In this document: positions 18,570-28,800 of the stretch, piece by piece
Layout of the letters: the number at the start of each line of letters is the position of its first letter
Position numbering within the stretch: the stretch's first letter is position 1
Origin: DATLFI01 sp035524895
GTDB lineage: Bacteria > Acidobacteriota > Thermoanaerobaculia > Multivoradales > Multivoraceae
NCBI GenBank assembly: GCA_035524895.1
Contig: DATLFI010000374.1
Coordinates: forward strand, 1-46,596
Length of the DNA stretch: 46,596 nt
Direction of reading: 5' to 3'
Program-made: the position numbers and the translations under genes
The notes under the pieces: generated by a model
What the model saw: only the letters and a program-made list of their open reading frames with translations
The model's database searches: none
Told to the model about the DNA's origin: nothing

Positions 18570-20456
18570 ATGAGCGCTGCAGCGGGTCCTTCGATCGAGC
18601 CGAGACCCGGCACCCCTGGCACCCCCGGCGACACGGCCGCGGCGCCTGCGCCTGCGCCGCTGCGTTGGGTCCATCGGTTCGAGGACCTGATCGCCTGCCT
18701 GGTGCTGGCGCTCATGGTGCTCTTGCCCCTCGCCGAGATGGCGATGCGCTTGCTGTTCCAACGCGGCATCCCGGGCTCGCAGCCGTTCGTCCAACACCTG
18801 ACCCTGTGGATCGGCTTCCTCGGAGCGACGCTCGCCGCGCGCGAGGGGAGGCTGCTGCAGCTCGCGAGCGGCACTTTCATACCAGAGGGGCCTTGGCGCG
18901 AAGCGGCTGGAATCGTTTCCGCACTGGTCGGCTCCGCGGTGTGCCTGGTGCTCGCGGCTGCGAGCTGGACCCTGGTCGAGGTGGAGCGCGAGGGCGGCGC
19001 CGTGATCGCCCTCGGCATCGAGGTGTGGATGGCTTTGCTCGTGCTGCCGTTTGCCTTCGGTGTGCTCGCGCTGCGCCTGGTGTGGCACGCGTCGCGCAGG
19101 CGTTGGGGCAGGGTGGTCGCGGCCCTGGGCGTAGGACTGGGCGTCGTGCTCGTGCTGAACCCGGAGCTGCTCGAAGGCAAGCCCGCATGGCCCTGGCTGC
19201 TGGTGCTGGTGGGGGCGACCCTGCTCGGCGGCCCGCTCTTCGTGGCGCTGGGCGGGGCCGCAGTCTTCCTCTTCCTGGCCGACGGCATCCCGGCGGCGGC
19301 GATCCCGGTCGAGACCTACCGTCTGGCGGTCAATCCGACTCTCGCAGCGATCCCGCTCTTCACGCTCACCGGTTTCCTGCTCGCCGAAGGCAAGGCTTCG
19401 GAGCGTCTGCTCGAGGTGTTCCGTTCCTGGTTCGGCTGGATACCCGGAGGCACCGCCGTGGTGTGCGCGCTGCTGTGCGCGTTCTTCACCGTGTTCACCG
19501 GCGGCTCCGGCGTGACCATCCTGGCCCTCGGCGGGCTGCTGTACCAGGCACTGGTCGCGGATCGCTACCGGGAGCAGTTCTCGATCGGACTGCTTACCGC
19601 CTCGGGGTCGCTCGGGCTGCTGCTGCCTCCCGCGCTCCCGCTGATCCTCTATGGGATCGTGGCCGAGATCTCGATCGAGGACCTCTTCATCGGCGGGATC
19701 GTGCCAGGCCTGCTGCTCATCGGCCTGGTTGCGGGATGGGGCGTGCGCGAGGGCATCCGTGGCGGGGCGCCGCGAGTGCCGCTGCGGGCGGGACGGGCTG
19801 GCCGCGCGTTGTGGAGGGCGAAGTGGGAGCTGGCGCTGCCGGTGGTCGTCCTCGTCACGATCTTCGGCGGTTTCGCAACGCTGGTCGAGGCCTCGGCGAT
19901 CGCGGCGGCGCTTGCCGCGGGGATGCAGTGGCTGGTGCACCGCGACGTGACCGCGCGCGAGCTGCTGCGCGTGCTGCAGAAGTGCTCGGTGCTGATCGGC
20001 GGCGTGCTGGTGATCTTGGGCGTGGCGATGGGCCTGACGAGCTATCTGGTCGACGCACAGATAGCGCAGCGACTGCTCGACCTGGTGAGCGACAACATCG
20101 AGTCGCGCATCGTGTTCCTGCTCTGCCTGAACCTCTTCCTGCTGCTGATCGGCTGCTTGATGGACATCTTCTCGGCCACCATCGTGGTGGTGCCGCTGAT
20201 CCTGCCGCTGGGCGCGGCGTTCGACATCCACCCGGTACACCTCGGGATCATCTTCATCGCGAACCTGGAGCTGGGATATCTGACGCCCCCCGTTGGCCTC
20301 AACCTGTTCCTCGCCTCGTATCGGTTCGAGAAGCCGCTGCTCGTGGTCTATCGGGCCGCGGTGCCGATGCTCGTGATCCTGGGGTTCGGCGTGCTGCTGA
20401 TCACCTACCTGCCCGTGCTCACGCTCGGCATCCTCGAGATGCTCGGGCGGGTCTGA
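18570..20456 (+). CDS. dctQM: Fused TRAP permease, DctQ-DctM
   Basis: This protein has 628 residues. After a Pro/Ala-rich cytosolic N-terminus (1-35) comes a four-helix DctQ-like domain (about 38-200, with SQPFVQHLTLWIGFLGA) followed without a break by DctM (about 205-625). The DctM part carries FTVFTGGSGVTILALGGLL, LLLPPALPLILYGIVAEIS, GCLMDIFSATIVVVP and NLELGYLTPPVGLNLFLA, the usual conserved elements of the ion-coupled permease. Fusion of both membrane subunits is known in TRAP systems. It works with the DctP receptor just upstream, driving sodium-coupled uptake. Confidence 0.92.
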   Translation: MSAAAGPSIEPRPGTPGTPGDTAAAPAPAPLRWVHRFEDLIACLVLALMVLLPLAEMAMRLLFQRGIPGSQPFVQHLTLWIGFLGATLAAREGRLLQLASGTFIPEGPWREAAGIVSALVGSAVCLVLAAASWTLVEVEREGGAVIALGIEVWMALLVLPFAFGVLALRLVWHASRRRWGRVVAALGVGLGVVLVLNPELLEGKPAWPWLLVLVGATLLGGPLFVALGGAAVFLFLADGIPAAAIPVETYRLAVNPTLAAIPLFTLTGFLLAEGKASERLLEVFRSWFGWIPGGTAVVCALLCAFFTVFTGGSGVTILALGGLLYQALVADRYREQFSIGLLTASGSLGLLLPPALPLILYGIVAEISIEDLFIGGIVPGLLLIGLVAGWGVREGIRGGAPRVPLRAGRAGRALWRAKWELALPVVVLVTIFGGFATLVEASAIAAALAAGMQWLVHRDVTARELLRVLQKCSVLIGGVLVILGVAMGLTSYLVDAQIAQRLLDLVSDNIESRIVFLLCLNLFLLLIGCLMDIFSATIVVVPLILPLGAAFDIHPVHLGIIFIANLELGYLTPPVGLNLFLASYRFEKPLLVVYRAAVPMLVILGFGVLLITYLPVLTLGILEMLGRV

Positions 20457-20483
20457 GCGCGCGGGAACCGGGAGCGCCCGAGA

Positions 20484-20951
20484 ATGTCGATGACCTGGCG
20501 GCGGGTGCAGGGCGTCGTGTTCTGGATCCTCGTCGTGAGCGGTCTGCTCGCGGTGGGCGCGGCGACCGGGCTCACGCCGATTCCCAAGGGACCACCCTCG
20601 CTCGCCTGGAAGCTGCATCCGGTCCTGCTCGTGCTCGGGTTCGGGTGTGGGCTGGCTGCCGTGGCGCGCAGCCGGGAGATCGACCGGGAGCGATGGCGGG
20701 TGCTCGGCGACGTGTCGATCACCAGTGGCGAGCGTGACTGGGCGCACCGCGAAGCCGAGAGCGAGATTCGGTCCTCCGGCACCGTCTTCGTGCTGGCCGG
20801 GGTGGCCCTGGGCGCATTCGGCGCCTATCAGCTTCGGGATCCTGATGCCCTCGGCGCCGCCGATTTCCTGATCGTTTCCCCTCTAATCGGGTTCGCGGTG
20901 GGATTGCTGGTCGGGCTTCGGGTGTTTCCGCCGGTGGCGCCCGGCGTATAG
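20484..20951 (+). CDS. Small multi-pass membrane protein, unknown
   Basis: This 155-residue protein is not one I recognise. It has hydrophobic segments at about 10-30, 42-60, 98-113 and 126-148, with a charged loop between (SREIDRERWRVLGDVSITSG). No catalytic motif is visible. It lies 27 bp after the TRAP permease and 40 bp before the GT51 gene, all on the same strand, so it is probably in the same transcript. A second Met two residues on could also be the start. Confidence 0.55.
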   Translation: MSMTWRRVQGVVFWILVVSGLLAVGAATGLTPIPKGPPSLAWKLHPVLLVLGFGCGLAAVARSREIDRERWRVLGDVSITSGERDWAHREAESEIRSSGTVFVLAGVALGAFGAYQLRDPDALGAADFLIVSPLIGFAVGLLVGLRVFPPVAPGV

Positions 20952-20991
20952 CGCTGGCCGCGGGGTGCATGGGTGGGGTTGGGGCAAGCTC

Positions 20992-23067
20992 ATGGAGATG
21001 CGCGCGCCAAATAGACCAAATAGAACGGACTTCGCTCGCCGCCGCGGCGCGCTCGCCGTCGTCGCCGTCATCGCATGCGTCGCAGCAGCGGCCATCCTGG
21101 CCTGGCTGCTCGCGCCCGCGCTACTCCGCGGACGCCTGGAGACGGAGCTTCGCCGGCGACTGGGTCCGGAGGCTCGCTTCGCGTCGCTCGGTGTCGACGC
21201 CCGCGGCTTCACGATCGCGGATCTCGACACCGGAGACCTGGGCCGGGGCGTGTCGGTGCTGGTCGACGAGACGCGAATCGATGTCTTTCCCCCGCTCCTG
21301 CTGTGGCGTCCTCAGGGCGCGATCCGCGGCGTACGAGTCGAGGGGCCGCAGGTGCGAGTTCGATTGCCGTCCGCCGCATCGATCGACGTCCCTGACACTG
21401 TCGAGGAACCGGCCTCCGACCCGACCTCGCGGGAGGCCGCAGCAGCAGTCGGTCAGCCCGTGAGGGCAACGGGCAGGACATCGCGCGCGGAGCCCGGGAT
21501 CGCGCTCGAGCGAGCGCGGGGCGCTGTGCTGCGGGTCGTACGCCGCATGGCGCGTGGCGCTACCGTGCTGGTGGCTGGCGGGTCGGTGGTCGCGGTCGAT
21601 GGCGCGCTCCCTAGCGGCCAGGCTCCGACGGAGCACGTCCTGATCTCCGACCTGGCCTTCGAGCTGACACGTGCCGAGGGGGAGACTCTGCGCACGGCCG
21701 GTCACGGTGCTACTCCGACCGGCAGTGTCGACTGGGCGCTCGACCTCGTGCCCGGCGAGCTGCGCGCCGAGGGTGTCGTGAAGGCCGCCGACCTGCCGCT
21801 CGCCGCTCTGGTTCTGGTGCCGCGAGCATGGCCATGGCACGACCCGCTCGCCGCCCGCCTCGACGGTCGCCTCGAGCTGCGTTCGCACGGCGATCGGGAG
21901 GCGGTTGTCGTCGCCGATGGGTGGCTGCAGGTGCGAGACTTCGCGATCGTGGTAGCAGAGCTCCACGAAGGGCCGCTGCGGGGCCTCGGTATTCGTCTCG
22001 CCGGCTCGAGCGCGTGGCTACCGGTGGAGCGCCGGCTCGAGCTGCACGAGGCGCGAGTGGCACTCGGGGAGTCGCAGGTCGAGGTTGGTGTCACTGGCTC
22101 GCTCGTGCTGCGCGAGGATCGGCTCGAGGTCGAAGCCGAGGCCTCTCTGCCCGAGTCTCCATGCCGCCTGGCGCTTGCAATGATCCCGGCACCGGTGCTC
22201 GCCGGAATCGAGGCCTTCGACTGGTCCGGAACGATCGGGGGCCGTGTCGAAGCGCGCATCGACTCGGCGGACCCAGGGGCGGCCAGATTGCATTTTGCGA
22301 TCGAGGACCGGTGTCGATTCGTGAGTGTCCCAGAGGAGGCCCGCGTCGAGCGGCTACGCGGTCCGTTCCTGCATGCGGTGCGCACGGGCGACGGAGTCGT
22401 GAGCGAACGGTTGGTGGGTCCCGGTGCTCCGGGCTGGGTTCCGCTCGAGCGGATCAGTCCCTTCCTGGCCCATGCGGTGCTGGCGCACGAGGACGCCGCG
22501 TTCTTCCGCCATCGTGGCTTCGCGCCGTGGGCGATCGAGACCGCCTTGCAGAACAACCTGCGCGCAGGTCGCTTCGCGTACGGGGCCAGCACCATCAGCA
22601 TGCAGCTCGCCAAGAACCTCTTCCTGCAGCGCGACAAGACCCTGGCGCGCAAGGTGCGCGAGGTGCTGCTGACCTGGTGGCTCGAGTCAGCGCTCGCCAA
22701 GCGCGAGATCCTTGCCCTCTACCTCAACGTCATCGAGTACGGACCCGGCATCTATGGCATCGGTGCGGCGTCCGAGCGCTACTTCGGGCGACATCCAGAA
22801 GAGCTGTCGCCAGCCGAGTCGGCGTTCCTTGCGACGTTGCTGCCGGCGCCGAGCTCCTACCACCGGCAGTTCGTCGCGGGTGAGCTCGGGCCCGGCACGC
22901 GACAACAGATGCGCTTCCTGCTGGAGCGGATGCACGAGCGCGAACGGATCGACGAGGCGGCGCTGGAGCACGGTCTGTCGGAACTCGAAAGCTTCGCGTT
23001 CCGCCGCGACGAGGGGCGCCCGGAGAGGAGGGTTCTAGTCGGAAGCGCCGCGCCGCTGGAGATTTGA
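20992..23067 (+). CDS. GT51 peptidoglycan glycosyltransferase with large N-terminal domain
   Basis: This protein has about 691 residues. One membrane helix lies at about 20-40. Residues about 45-460 form a long beta-rich region with AsmA/DUF-like style (FTIADLDTGDL, IRGVRVEGPQVRVRLPS, DWALDLVPGELRAEG). The C-terminal third is a lipid-II glycosyltransferase of family GT51: AVLAHEDAAFFRHRGF with catalytic Glu near 500, YGASTISMQLAKNLFL, KVREVLLTWWLE, EILALYLNVIEYG and GIYGIGAASERYF. There is no transpeptidase domain, so it is monofunctional, yet two to three times the usual MtgA length. ATG 20992 is preferred over GTG 20965. Confidence 0.85.
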   Translation: MEMRAPNRPNRTDFARRRGALAVVAVIACVAAAAILAWLLAPALLRGRLETELRRRLGPEARFASLGVDARGFTIADLDTGDLGRGVSVLVDETRIDVFPPLLLWRPQGAIRGVRVEGPQVRVRLPSAASIDVPDTVEEPASDPTSREAAAAVGQPVRATGRTSRAEPGIALERARGAVLRVVRRMARGATVLVAGGSVVAVDGALPSGQAPTEHVLISDLAFELTRAEGETLRTAGHGATPTGSVDWALDLVPGELRAEGVVKAADLPLAALVLVPRAWPWHDPLAARLDGRLELRSHGDREAVVVADGWLQVRDFAIVVAELHEGPLRGLGIRLAGSSAWLPVERRLELHEARVALGESQVEVGVTGSLVLREDRLEVEAEASLPESPCRLALAMIPAPVLAGIEAFDWSGTIGGRVEARIDSADPGAARLHFAIEDRCRFVSVPEEARVERLRGPFLHAVRTGDGVVSERLVGPGAPGWVPLERISPFLAHAVLAHEDAAFFRHRGFAPWAIETALQNNLRAGRFAYGASTISMQLAKNLFLQRDKTLARKVREVLLTWWLESALAKREILALYLNVIEYGPGIYGIGAASERYFGRHPEELSPAESAFLATLLPAPSSYHRQFVAGELGPGTRQQMRFLLERMHERERIDEAALEHGLSELESFAFRRDEGRPERRVLVGSAAPLEI

Positions 23068-23081
23068 GCAGGTGGAGACGA

Positions 23082-24491
23082 CTAGCCGGAACCGCCCAGC
23101 TCCCGTTCGAACCGCTCCAGCGCTCGTGCGAAGCGCGCGACCACCTGGCGGCAGTCGTCCTCGGTGATCACCAGCGGCGGCGAGAACGAGAGCGCGTTCG
23201 ACTCCGGCAGCGCGCGACAGATGAGCCCTTCCTCCCAAGCGATGCGAGCGACTCGCGGCGCCACCTTCTGCTCCAGTGGAAAGGCGGTCTTGCCTGCCTT
23301 GTCGGCGACGAGCTCCACGGCCGCGATCAGCCCGAGCCCGCGCACCTCGCCGACCAGCGGGTGGTCGACGACAGCGGCGCGCAGCTCGCGCTGGAAGAAC
23401 GCCCCCGTGCGTTCGGCATTGCCGACCAGGTCTTCTTGCTCGATCAGGTCGAGGTTGACGAGCGCCGCAGCGGCGCACACCGGGTGCGCGCTGTAGGTGA
23501 AGCCGTGGGCGAAGTAGCCATCCTTCTCCGCACCGAGCAGGACGTTCCACACGCGCTCGGACACCAGCGAGGCAGAGAGCGGTTGGTAGCCGCTGGTCAG
23601 GCCTTTGGCGAGGGTCATCAGGTCCGGCTCGAGCCCGTACATCTGAGCGCCGAACCAGCGTCCGAGACGCCCGAAGCCGCAGATCACCTCGTCCACCACG
23701 AACAGCACGTCGTGACGGCGCAGCACAGGCACGATCGCTTCGAAGTAGCCCTCGGGCGGCGGGATGACACCGCCCGCGCCCATCACCGGCTCGGCGAAGA
23801 AGGCGGCGACCGTGTCGGGTCCCTCCCGCTCGATCGTCTCCTCTACCTCGCGGGCGAGCCGCGCCGAGAACTCACGCTCGCTCTCGCCGTCGCGGGCACG
23901 ACTCCAGTGGTGCGGTGTCTCGACGTGCAGCACCTGCGGCAGCGGTAGGTCGAAGCCTCGGTGCATCGACGGCAGCCCAGAGAGGCTCGCCGAAGCCACC
24001 GTGACGCCGTGATAGGCGCGCTTGCGAGCGATCAGCTTCTTCTTGCGGGGCTTGCCGATCAGGTTGTGGTAGTACCAGATCAGCTTGACATTTGTGTCGT
24101 TGGCGTCGGAGCCGGTGCAGCCGAAAAAGATCTTGCCGATCGGATCAGGTGCGAGGTCCGCGATCCGCGCCGCGAGCGCGATCGCCGGCTCGTTGGCCAT
24201 CGACGAGAAGCTGTGGAAGAACGCGAGCTCGCGTGCCTGGCGCGCGATCGCGTCCGCGATCTCGGTGCGTCCCCAGCCGACGTTGACGCACCACAACCCA
24301 GCCATGGCGTCGATGTACTCGCGGCCGTGCGAGTCGCGCACCCGCACGCCCTCGCCCGAGACGATCACCGTCGGGCCGGTCTTCAGGTGTGCGGCGAGCT
24401 GCGTGTAGGGATGGAACGAGGCGCGCTTGTCGAGCTCGACGAGGCGCTCGGTGGTCTGGCCGGGAACGGCGGGGATGGTAGAGGTGGCCAC
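23082..24491 (-). CDS. Class III PLP aminotransferase (omega-amino acid:pyruvate type)
   Basis: This protein has 469 residues. Class III features in order are FHPYTQLAAHL near the start, the glycine-rich GCTGSDANDT (124-133; Asp where Glu is usual), AYHGVTVASASLSG, VDEVICGFGRLG with the PLP-binding Asp267, and LAKGLTSGYQPL with the Schiff-base Lys296. The pattern matches aminotransferases that act on omega-amino acids or diamines with pyruvate as acceptor. Exact substrates are uncertain. It is convergent with the GT51 gene (14 bp apart) and stands alone. PLP-dependent transamination is well supported; pathway placement is not. Confidence 0.88.
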   Translation of the reverse strand: MATSTIPAVPGQTTERLVELDKRASFHPYTQLAAHLKTGPTVIVSGEGVRVRDSHGREYIDAMAGLWCVNVGWGRTEIADAIARQARELAFFHSFSSMANEPAIALAARIADLAPDPIGKIFFGCTGSDANDTNVKLIWYYHNLIGKPRKKKLIARKRAYHGVTVASASLSGLPSMHRGFDLPLPQVLHVETPHHWSRARDGESEREFSARLAREVEETIEREGPDTVAAFFAEPVMGAGGVIPPPEGYFEAIVPVLRRHDVLFVVDEVICGFGRLGRWFGAQMYGLEPDLMTLAKGLTSGYQPLSASLVSERVWNVLLGAEKDGYFAHGFTYSAHPVCAAAALVNLDLIEQEDLVGNAERTGAFFQRELRAAVVDHPLVGEVRGLGLIAAVELVADKAGKTAFPLEQKVAPRVARIAWEEGLICRALPESNALSFSPPLVITEDDCRQVVARFARALERFERELGGSG

Positions 24492-24739
24492 GTGCCTTCT
24501 CCAGTGTTGCCACGGGCGAGTGGTGTCGAGTCGACGATCCTACCCGGTGGCGATTCTTACCGCTGCCTGGCTCCACGCGCCGGGCCCCGTCGGCCTGCCG
24601 GGAAAGCCGATTCCCTTGCGACGATGGCAGTTGGACGTCGAGGCGAAGGAGCGGAATCCTTTCAAGTCGAGGCTCGCTTCTTGCATCGAAGGGCTAGGGC
24701 GTCGCTCAGCGGCGCCTATGACATTAAAGGAAGGCTCCA

Positions 24740-25381
24740 ATGCGAAGACCAACTGCCTTGTTCTTGCTCTCGTTCCTCCTCGTTCTCGGCGTCGGCCTGC
24801 TGCCGCTCCATGCCGCGGACAGCCCCTCCGGAAAGATGACCGCGGACCAGCTACGGCTCGAGATGCGAAAGCTGTGGGAGGACCACATCGGTTGGACTCG
24901 CCATTTCATCGTCAGCGCCCTCGCCGACCTCCCCGACAAGCAGGCGACCACGGAACGGCTGCTGCAGAATCAGAAGGACATCGGAAATGCCATCAAGCCG
25001 TTCTACGGCGACGCTGCCGGGACCAAGCTGACGGGCCTGCTCGAGGAGCACATCCTGATCGCCGCGGACATCGTGACCGCCGCCAAGGCGGGCGACACCA
25101 CGAAGCTCGAGGCGGACAAGCAGCGCTGGTCGGCGAACGCGGACCAGATCGCGACGTTCCTGAGCGGAGCGAACCCCAAGCACTGGCCCGCCGCCGACAT
25201 GAAGTCGATGATGAACGACCACCTCGCCACCACCACGGCCGAGCTCGAAGCGCGGCTGCGGGAAGACTGGAAGGCGGACGTCGCCGCGTACGAGAGAGTC
25301 CACGAGCAGATCCTCGAGATGTCCGACATGCTGGCCGAGGGGATCGCCAAGCAGTTCCCCGAAAAGCTGCGGCGTAAGTAG
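24740..25381 (+). CDS. Small secreted helical protein, unknown function
   Basis: This is a 213-residue protein with a clear signal peptide (about 1-25, ending PLHAAD). The mature part is helical and resembles a family I have seen in Gram-positive and Gram-negative genomes with the pattern LRMLWxxHxxWTR, PDKQATTERLLQNQKDIG and IKPFYG, followed by EEHILIAADIVTAAKAGD. No enzymatic motif is visible; a four-helix bundle is likely. The start has a strong ribosome site (AAGGAAGG, about 24726-24733). Its TAG stop abuts the CTA of the convergent Smr gene with no base between. The upstream 248-bp gap to the aminotransferase holds no other gene. Confidence 0.7.
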   Translation: MRRPTALFLLSFLLVLGVGLLPLHAADSPSGKMTADQLRLEMRKLWEDHIGWTRHFIVSALADLPDKQATTERLLQNQKDIGNAIKPFYGDAAGTKLTGLLEEHILIAADIVTAAKAGDTTKLEADKQRWSANADQIATFLSGANPKHWPAADMKSMMNDHLATTTAELEARLREDWKADVAAYERVHEQILEMSDMLAEGIAKQFPEKLRRK

Positions 25382-25777
25382 CTACCGCTCGCCGGCGTCT
25401 GCGGATGGCTCGGGGCGCGGATCGCGGCTCAGCTCCGCCACGGTCGCGCCCCAGCCGCCACGATCGGCCGGTGCGTCGGCGAACGCTCTGACACGCGGGT
25501 CGCGAGAAAGCACCTTGCGCACGATGGTGCGCTGCGTTCCGACGCCGCGCCCGTGGATGATGCGCACCTCGCGAAGGCCTTTCTCGATCGCCGCGTCGAG
25601 GTAGTCGCGCAGCACGTCTGCTGTCTCGGCGGGACGGAACGGGTGCAGGTCGAGAGCGTCGGTGATCGGTAGCTCGATCACCAGGTCGTCGCCCTCGATC
25701 GCCTCGTCGTCCTCCGCCTGGTCCGGGTCGACCGTGGCCTTGGGCGGTGATCCGAGGAGGCGCCGCAGCCAATCCAT
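25382..25777 (-). CDS. Smr-domain protein
   Basis: This protein has 131 residues. The Smr (MutS2 C-terminal-like) domain is shown by LDLHPF, EVRIIHGRGVGTQR and GGWGATVAEL, in the standard order, with an acidic N-terminal extension (DQAEDDEAIEGDD). Stand-alone Smr proteins have nuclease activity on DNA or RNA; recent work on family members points to mRNA cleavage at collided ribosomes. Which applies here is unknown. The gene meets the secreted-protein gene stop to stop. The large exported-protein gene at 25801 lies immediately upstream on the same strand. Confidence 0.88.
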   Translation of the reverse strand: MDWLRRLLGSPPKATVDPDQAEDDEAIEGDDLVIELPITDALDLHPFRPAETADVLRDYLDAAIEKGLREVRIIHGRGVGTQRTIVRKVLSRDPRVRAFADAPADRGGWGATVAELSRDPRPEPSADAGER

Positions 25778-25800
25778 GGCCCGAGCCTATCGCCGCTGGC

Positions 25801-28800
25801 TCACCGAAAGAGCTTCAAGAACGCTACGAACGCCGAGATGCCGGAGTCGGGACCCGCCACGGGTACGCCGATGTCGATGTTGACCAGGGTGCGCCAAGGG
25901 CCGATGAAAGTGCCCGCCAGGCCGACGCCGGCGAGGAGCTCGTCCTCCAGACCGGAGAGCTCGTCGGTCGCGAGAGCGGCGTCGCCCACGAGGTCGACGC
26001 GCAGGATGCTGCCGAGGTCGAAGCCGTAGGAGAGGTGCGTCGCCCAGGCCTCCTCGGCGCGGATGCGGTCGGAGCGGTAGCCGTGCACGCGTACGTCGCT
26101 GAAGTAACCGAACTGGTACTTCGAGAAGCGGTCGAGATTGTCGCCACCCACGTACTCGAGCTCGGCGCCGATCTTCTGGAATCGCGGCAGATGCCAGATC
26201 TTGGCGATGCCAGCGTTCCACAACGTGTAGCGATCCTTGTCGGCGTCGAAGTCGGGATTCGCGACCACGCCGTCCACCGACAGGCCCCACGGCTCCCAGT
26301 CGGAGCGCAGGTGCTCGTTGGCGCCGGCACGCAGGCGCCAGCCTTTGCGGTTGTAGCGGACGACCAGGCCGAACGACTGGCTCAGGTGGTCCTCGGGGAT
26401 CACGAAGTCCTCGGCGGTGTCGTCGGCGCGCGAGAAGCTGGTGTGGCCGATCGAGTACCGCAGGTCGAGCTTGAAGAAGCTGCCGAAGGGCCGGCCTAGG
26501 CTGAGGTCGATGTTCGGGCGGCTGGTCTCGACGTCCTCGTCGGGTGCCTCGCGACCGTCGCGGAAGGTGCTGTCGGTGCCGGCGATCGCGAGCGCGAACA
26601 CGTCGATGCCGGCGTCGAACTTGCTGCCGAGGAAGCTTGGATGGGCGATCTGCGCGAGGAGCAGCGGCCCGGCGAAGAACACGTTGGCCTGGGCGCCGGT
26701 GCCTCGGAAATCGAAGCTCAACCAGTTGACCCCGGCGAGCGGCAGCGGGAAGTCCTGCGACTCGTCCCAGAAAGCGCCGCCCACTAGGAAGAGCCGAGTG
26801 GTGTCGAGCTCATCTTGGACCACGCGCTCGCCGGTCTCCTTGTCGGTGACCAGGTACCGCATCCCGGCCTCGGTGTCACGCACCATGGTCGCCTCCGACG
26901 CGAACTTCACCTCGCGGCGCGCCTCGAAGTCCACCGGGTTGATCTCGACCCCGGTCAAGGTGACCTCGCGCTCCACGACGGTGGTGGCGTTGAGGATGGA
27001 GAAGAGCTGCTGCCCGCCAACGTGGAGCGGCAGGAAGTAGCTCTCGACGTTCCAGCCAGCGGGCTGGCCCTGCTCGTCGAGCGGCGAGTAGGTGAGAGTC
27101 TCCTCGTTCGAGATCACGTCGCCTTCCAGCCCGAGCTGCACCGCGCGGGTGCGCACGCGCGCATAGATCTCCCGGTCGACGAAGACCGTTCCCTGGAACA
27201 GGCTCTTGCCGCTCTCGACCGGCACCGCGGGCTCGAAGTCGACGACCCAGCAGTCGCGACCGTTCACGGTCGCAGTGCCGCGCAGGCGATAGGAGTACTC
27301 CCTGGTGAAGGCGATCTCGAGTGGCATCGTGGTCGCCTTCTCGGGTTGGATGAGCGGGATCTCTGGGATGCGCTTGCCGCGCCAACGCACGCCGTTGACG
27401 AGGAACTCGTCCCACGCCCAGTCGAAACCCTCACCCTGCCGAAAGAAGAACGCGCCGCGGAAGGTGGCGTCGAGGCTCTGCACGCCGCCGCCTGGCTGGA
27501 AGCGGAGCGACATCGAGTTGGTGGCGGTGTAGCTCTCGAGGCGTCGCGCCTGTGCGTCCTCGAACGCCTGCAGCCGGCGCAAGATCTCCGAGACGGGCAT
27601 CGAGCGCTCGTCCTCGACCAGCACGCGCTCCTCGACCCCCTCCACCCCGGCGACGCTCGAGATGGCAGCGCGGTCGAATGCGAGCAGGAAAGCTGGCGGC
27701 GGGTCGTCGACGGGTAGCCGGTAGCCGCTGCGGGTGCGCTGGCCACCGAACAGGGCATTGGCCTCCCCGGTCACGAGGTCGAAGAGCTTCGGCGAGGTCA
27801 GGAGCGAATCGCTGAACTCGACGTCGACCCGCCGCGTCGCCGCGGGCGCCTGCCCGGCGTCGACCACCACACGTAGCGCGAGGTCCTCGCCGCGCACGAA
27901 GCTCCAGGCGGATCGGCCTGCCGTGGCCGGCGTCACGCTCGGCGTGGAGTAGGGGTCGAAGGTGATGTCGCCCCGCAGCTCGCGTGCGAGCAGGACGAGC
28001 GGCAGGATCTGCTCGAGGGTGGTCGCCGTGTCTGCTGGAGCGTGGAAGACGATCAGAGTGGATCCGGCCTCGGCGGCCCGGGCTGCGTCCACCAGGGCGC
28101 GCTCCGGTGGATCAGGCAGCGGAATGCCCTGCAGGATCAGCTCGCTCCCGGGATCGAGCCGGTCGAGCTCGCCACGCATTGCCGCCGCGGTGTCGAGCCT
28201 GTCGGTGGCGACACCATCGAGGTACGCGGCAAGGTCGTCGGCGAGCAGCGCCGAGAGCTGGCCTGCATCTGCGTTCTCGGGCGTCGAGACGATCCGCGAG
28301 CCTGGCTGCGCCCCACCGACCACCGCCGCGGCGCGCTTCACCAGGAAGGAGTACTCCTCGGGCTGCGCAGTCTGGTCGTGTAGGTTCGGCCACCGGAGCT
28401 GGAACACGGCACCGTCCGGAGCGCCGGCGGCGAGTTGCGACAGGCGCTGCAGCTCACTCTCGAGCAGCGCCGCGTTCTGCAGCAGCGGCGGGGAAGCTCG
28501 GAACGAGACCTCGAGGAAAGGCACGAGACGCCCGCCTGCCGCGCGCGCTCCGAAGAGAGCCAGCGCCTCGCGCGCCGCCCGCACGTTCTCCTCCGATCCG
28601 AGATCGACGCCCCAGGCGAGGTAGAGCAACGCGCCCTCTGTCAGGGGGGGCGCCTGATCGAGAGCAGCGACAGCGGCCGCGGGGCTCGGGACCCGCAGTC
28701 CAACGCAGGGTGTGCACTCGCCGACCGCGGCGCGGGCGGGAGGTGTCGAGAGGGAGAGGGTGATCCCTGCGGCGAGCACCGCGACGACCTGGCGCGGAAG

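Noticed and set aside
16809..20747. 1312-codon minus-strand frame across the TRAP genes
   Set aside because: His/Gln/Arg-rich shadow of plus-strand genes with clear homology; no real domain in the translation.
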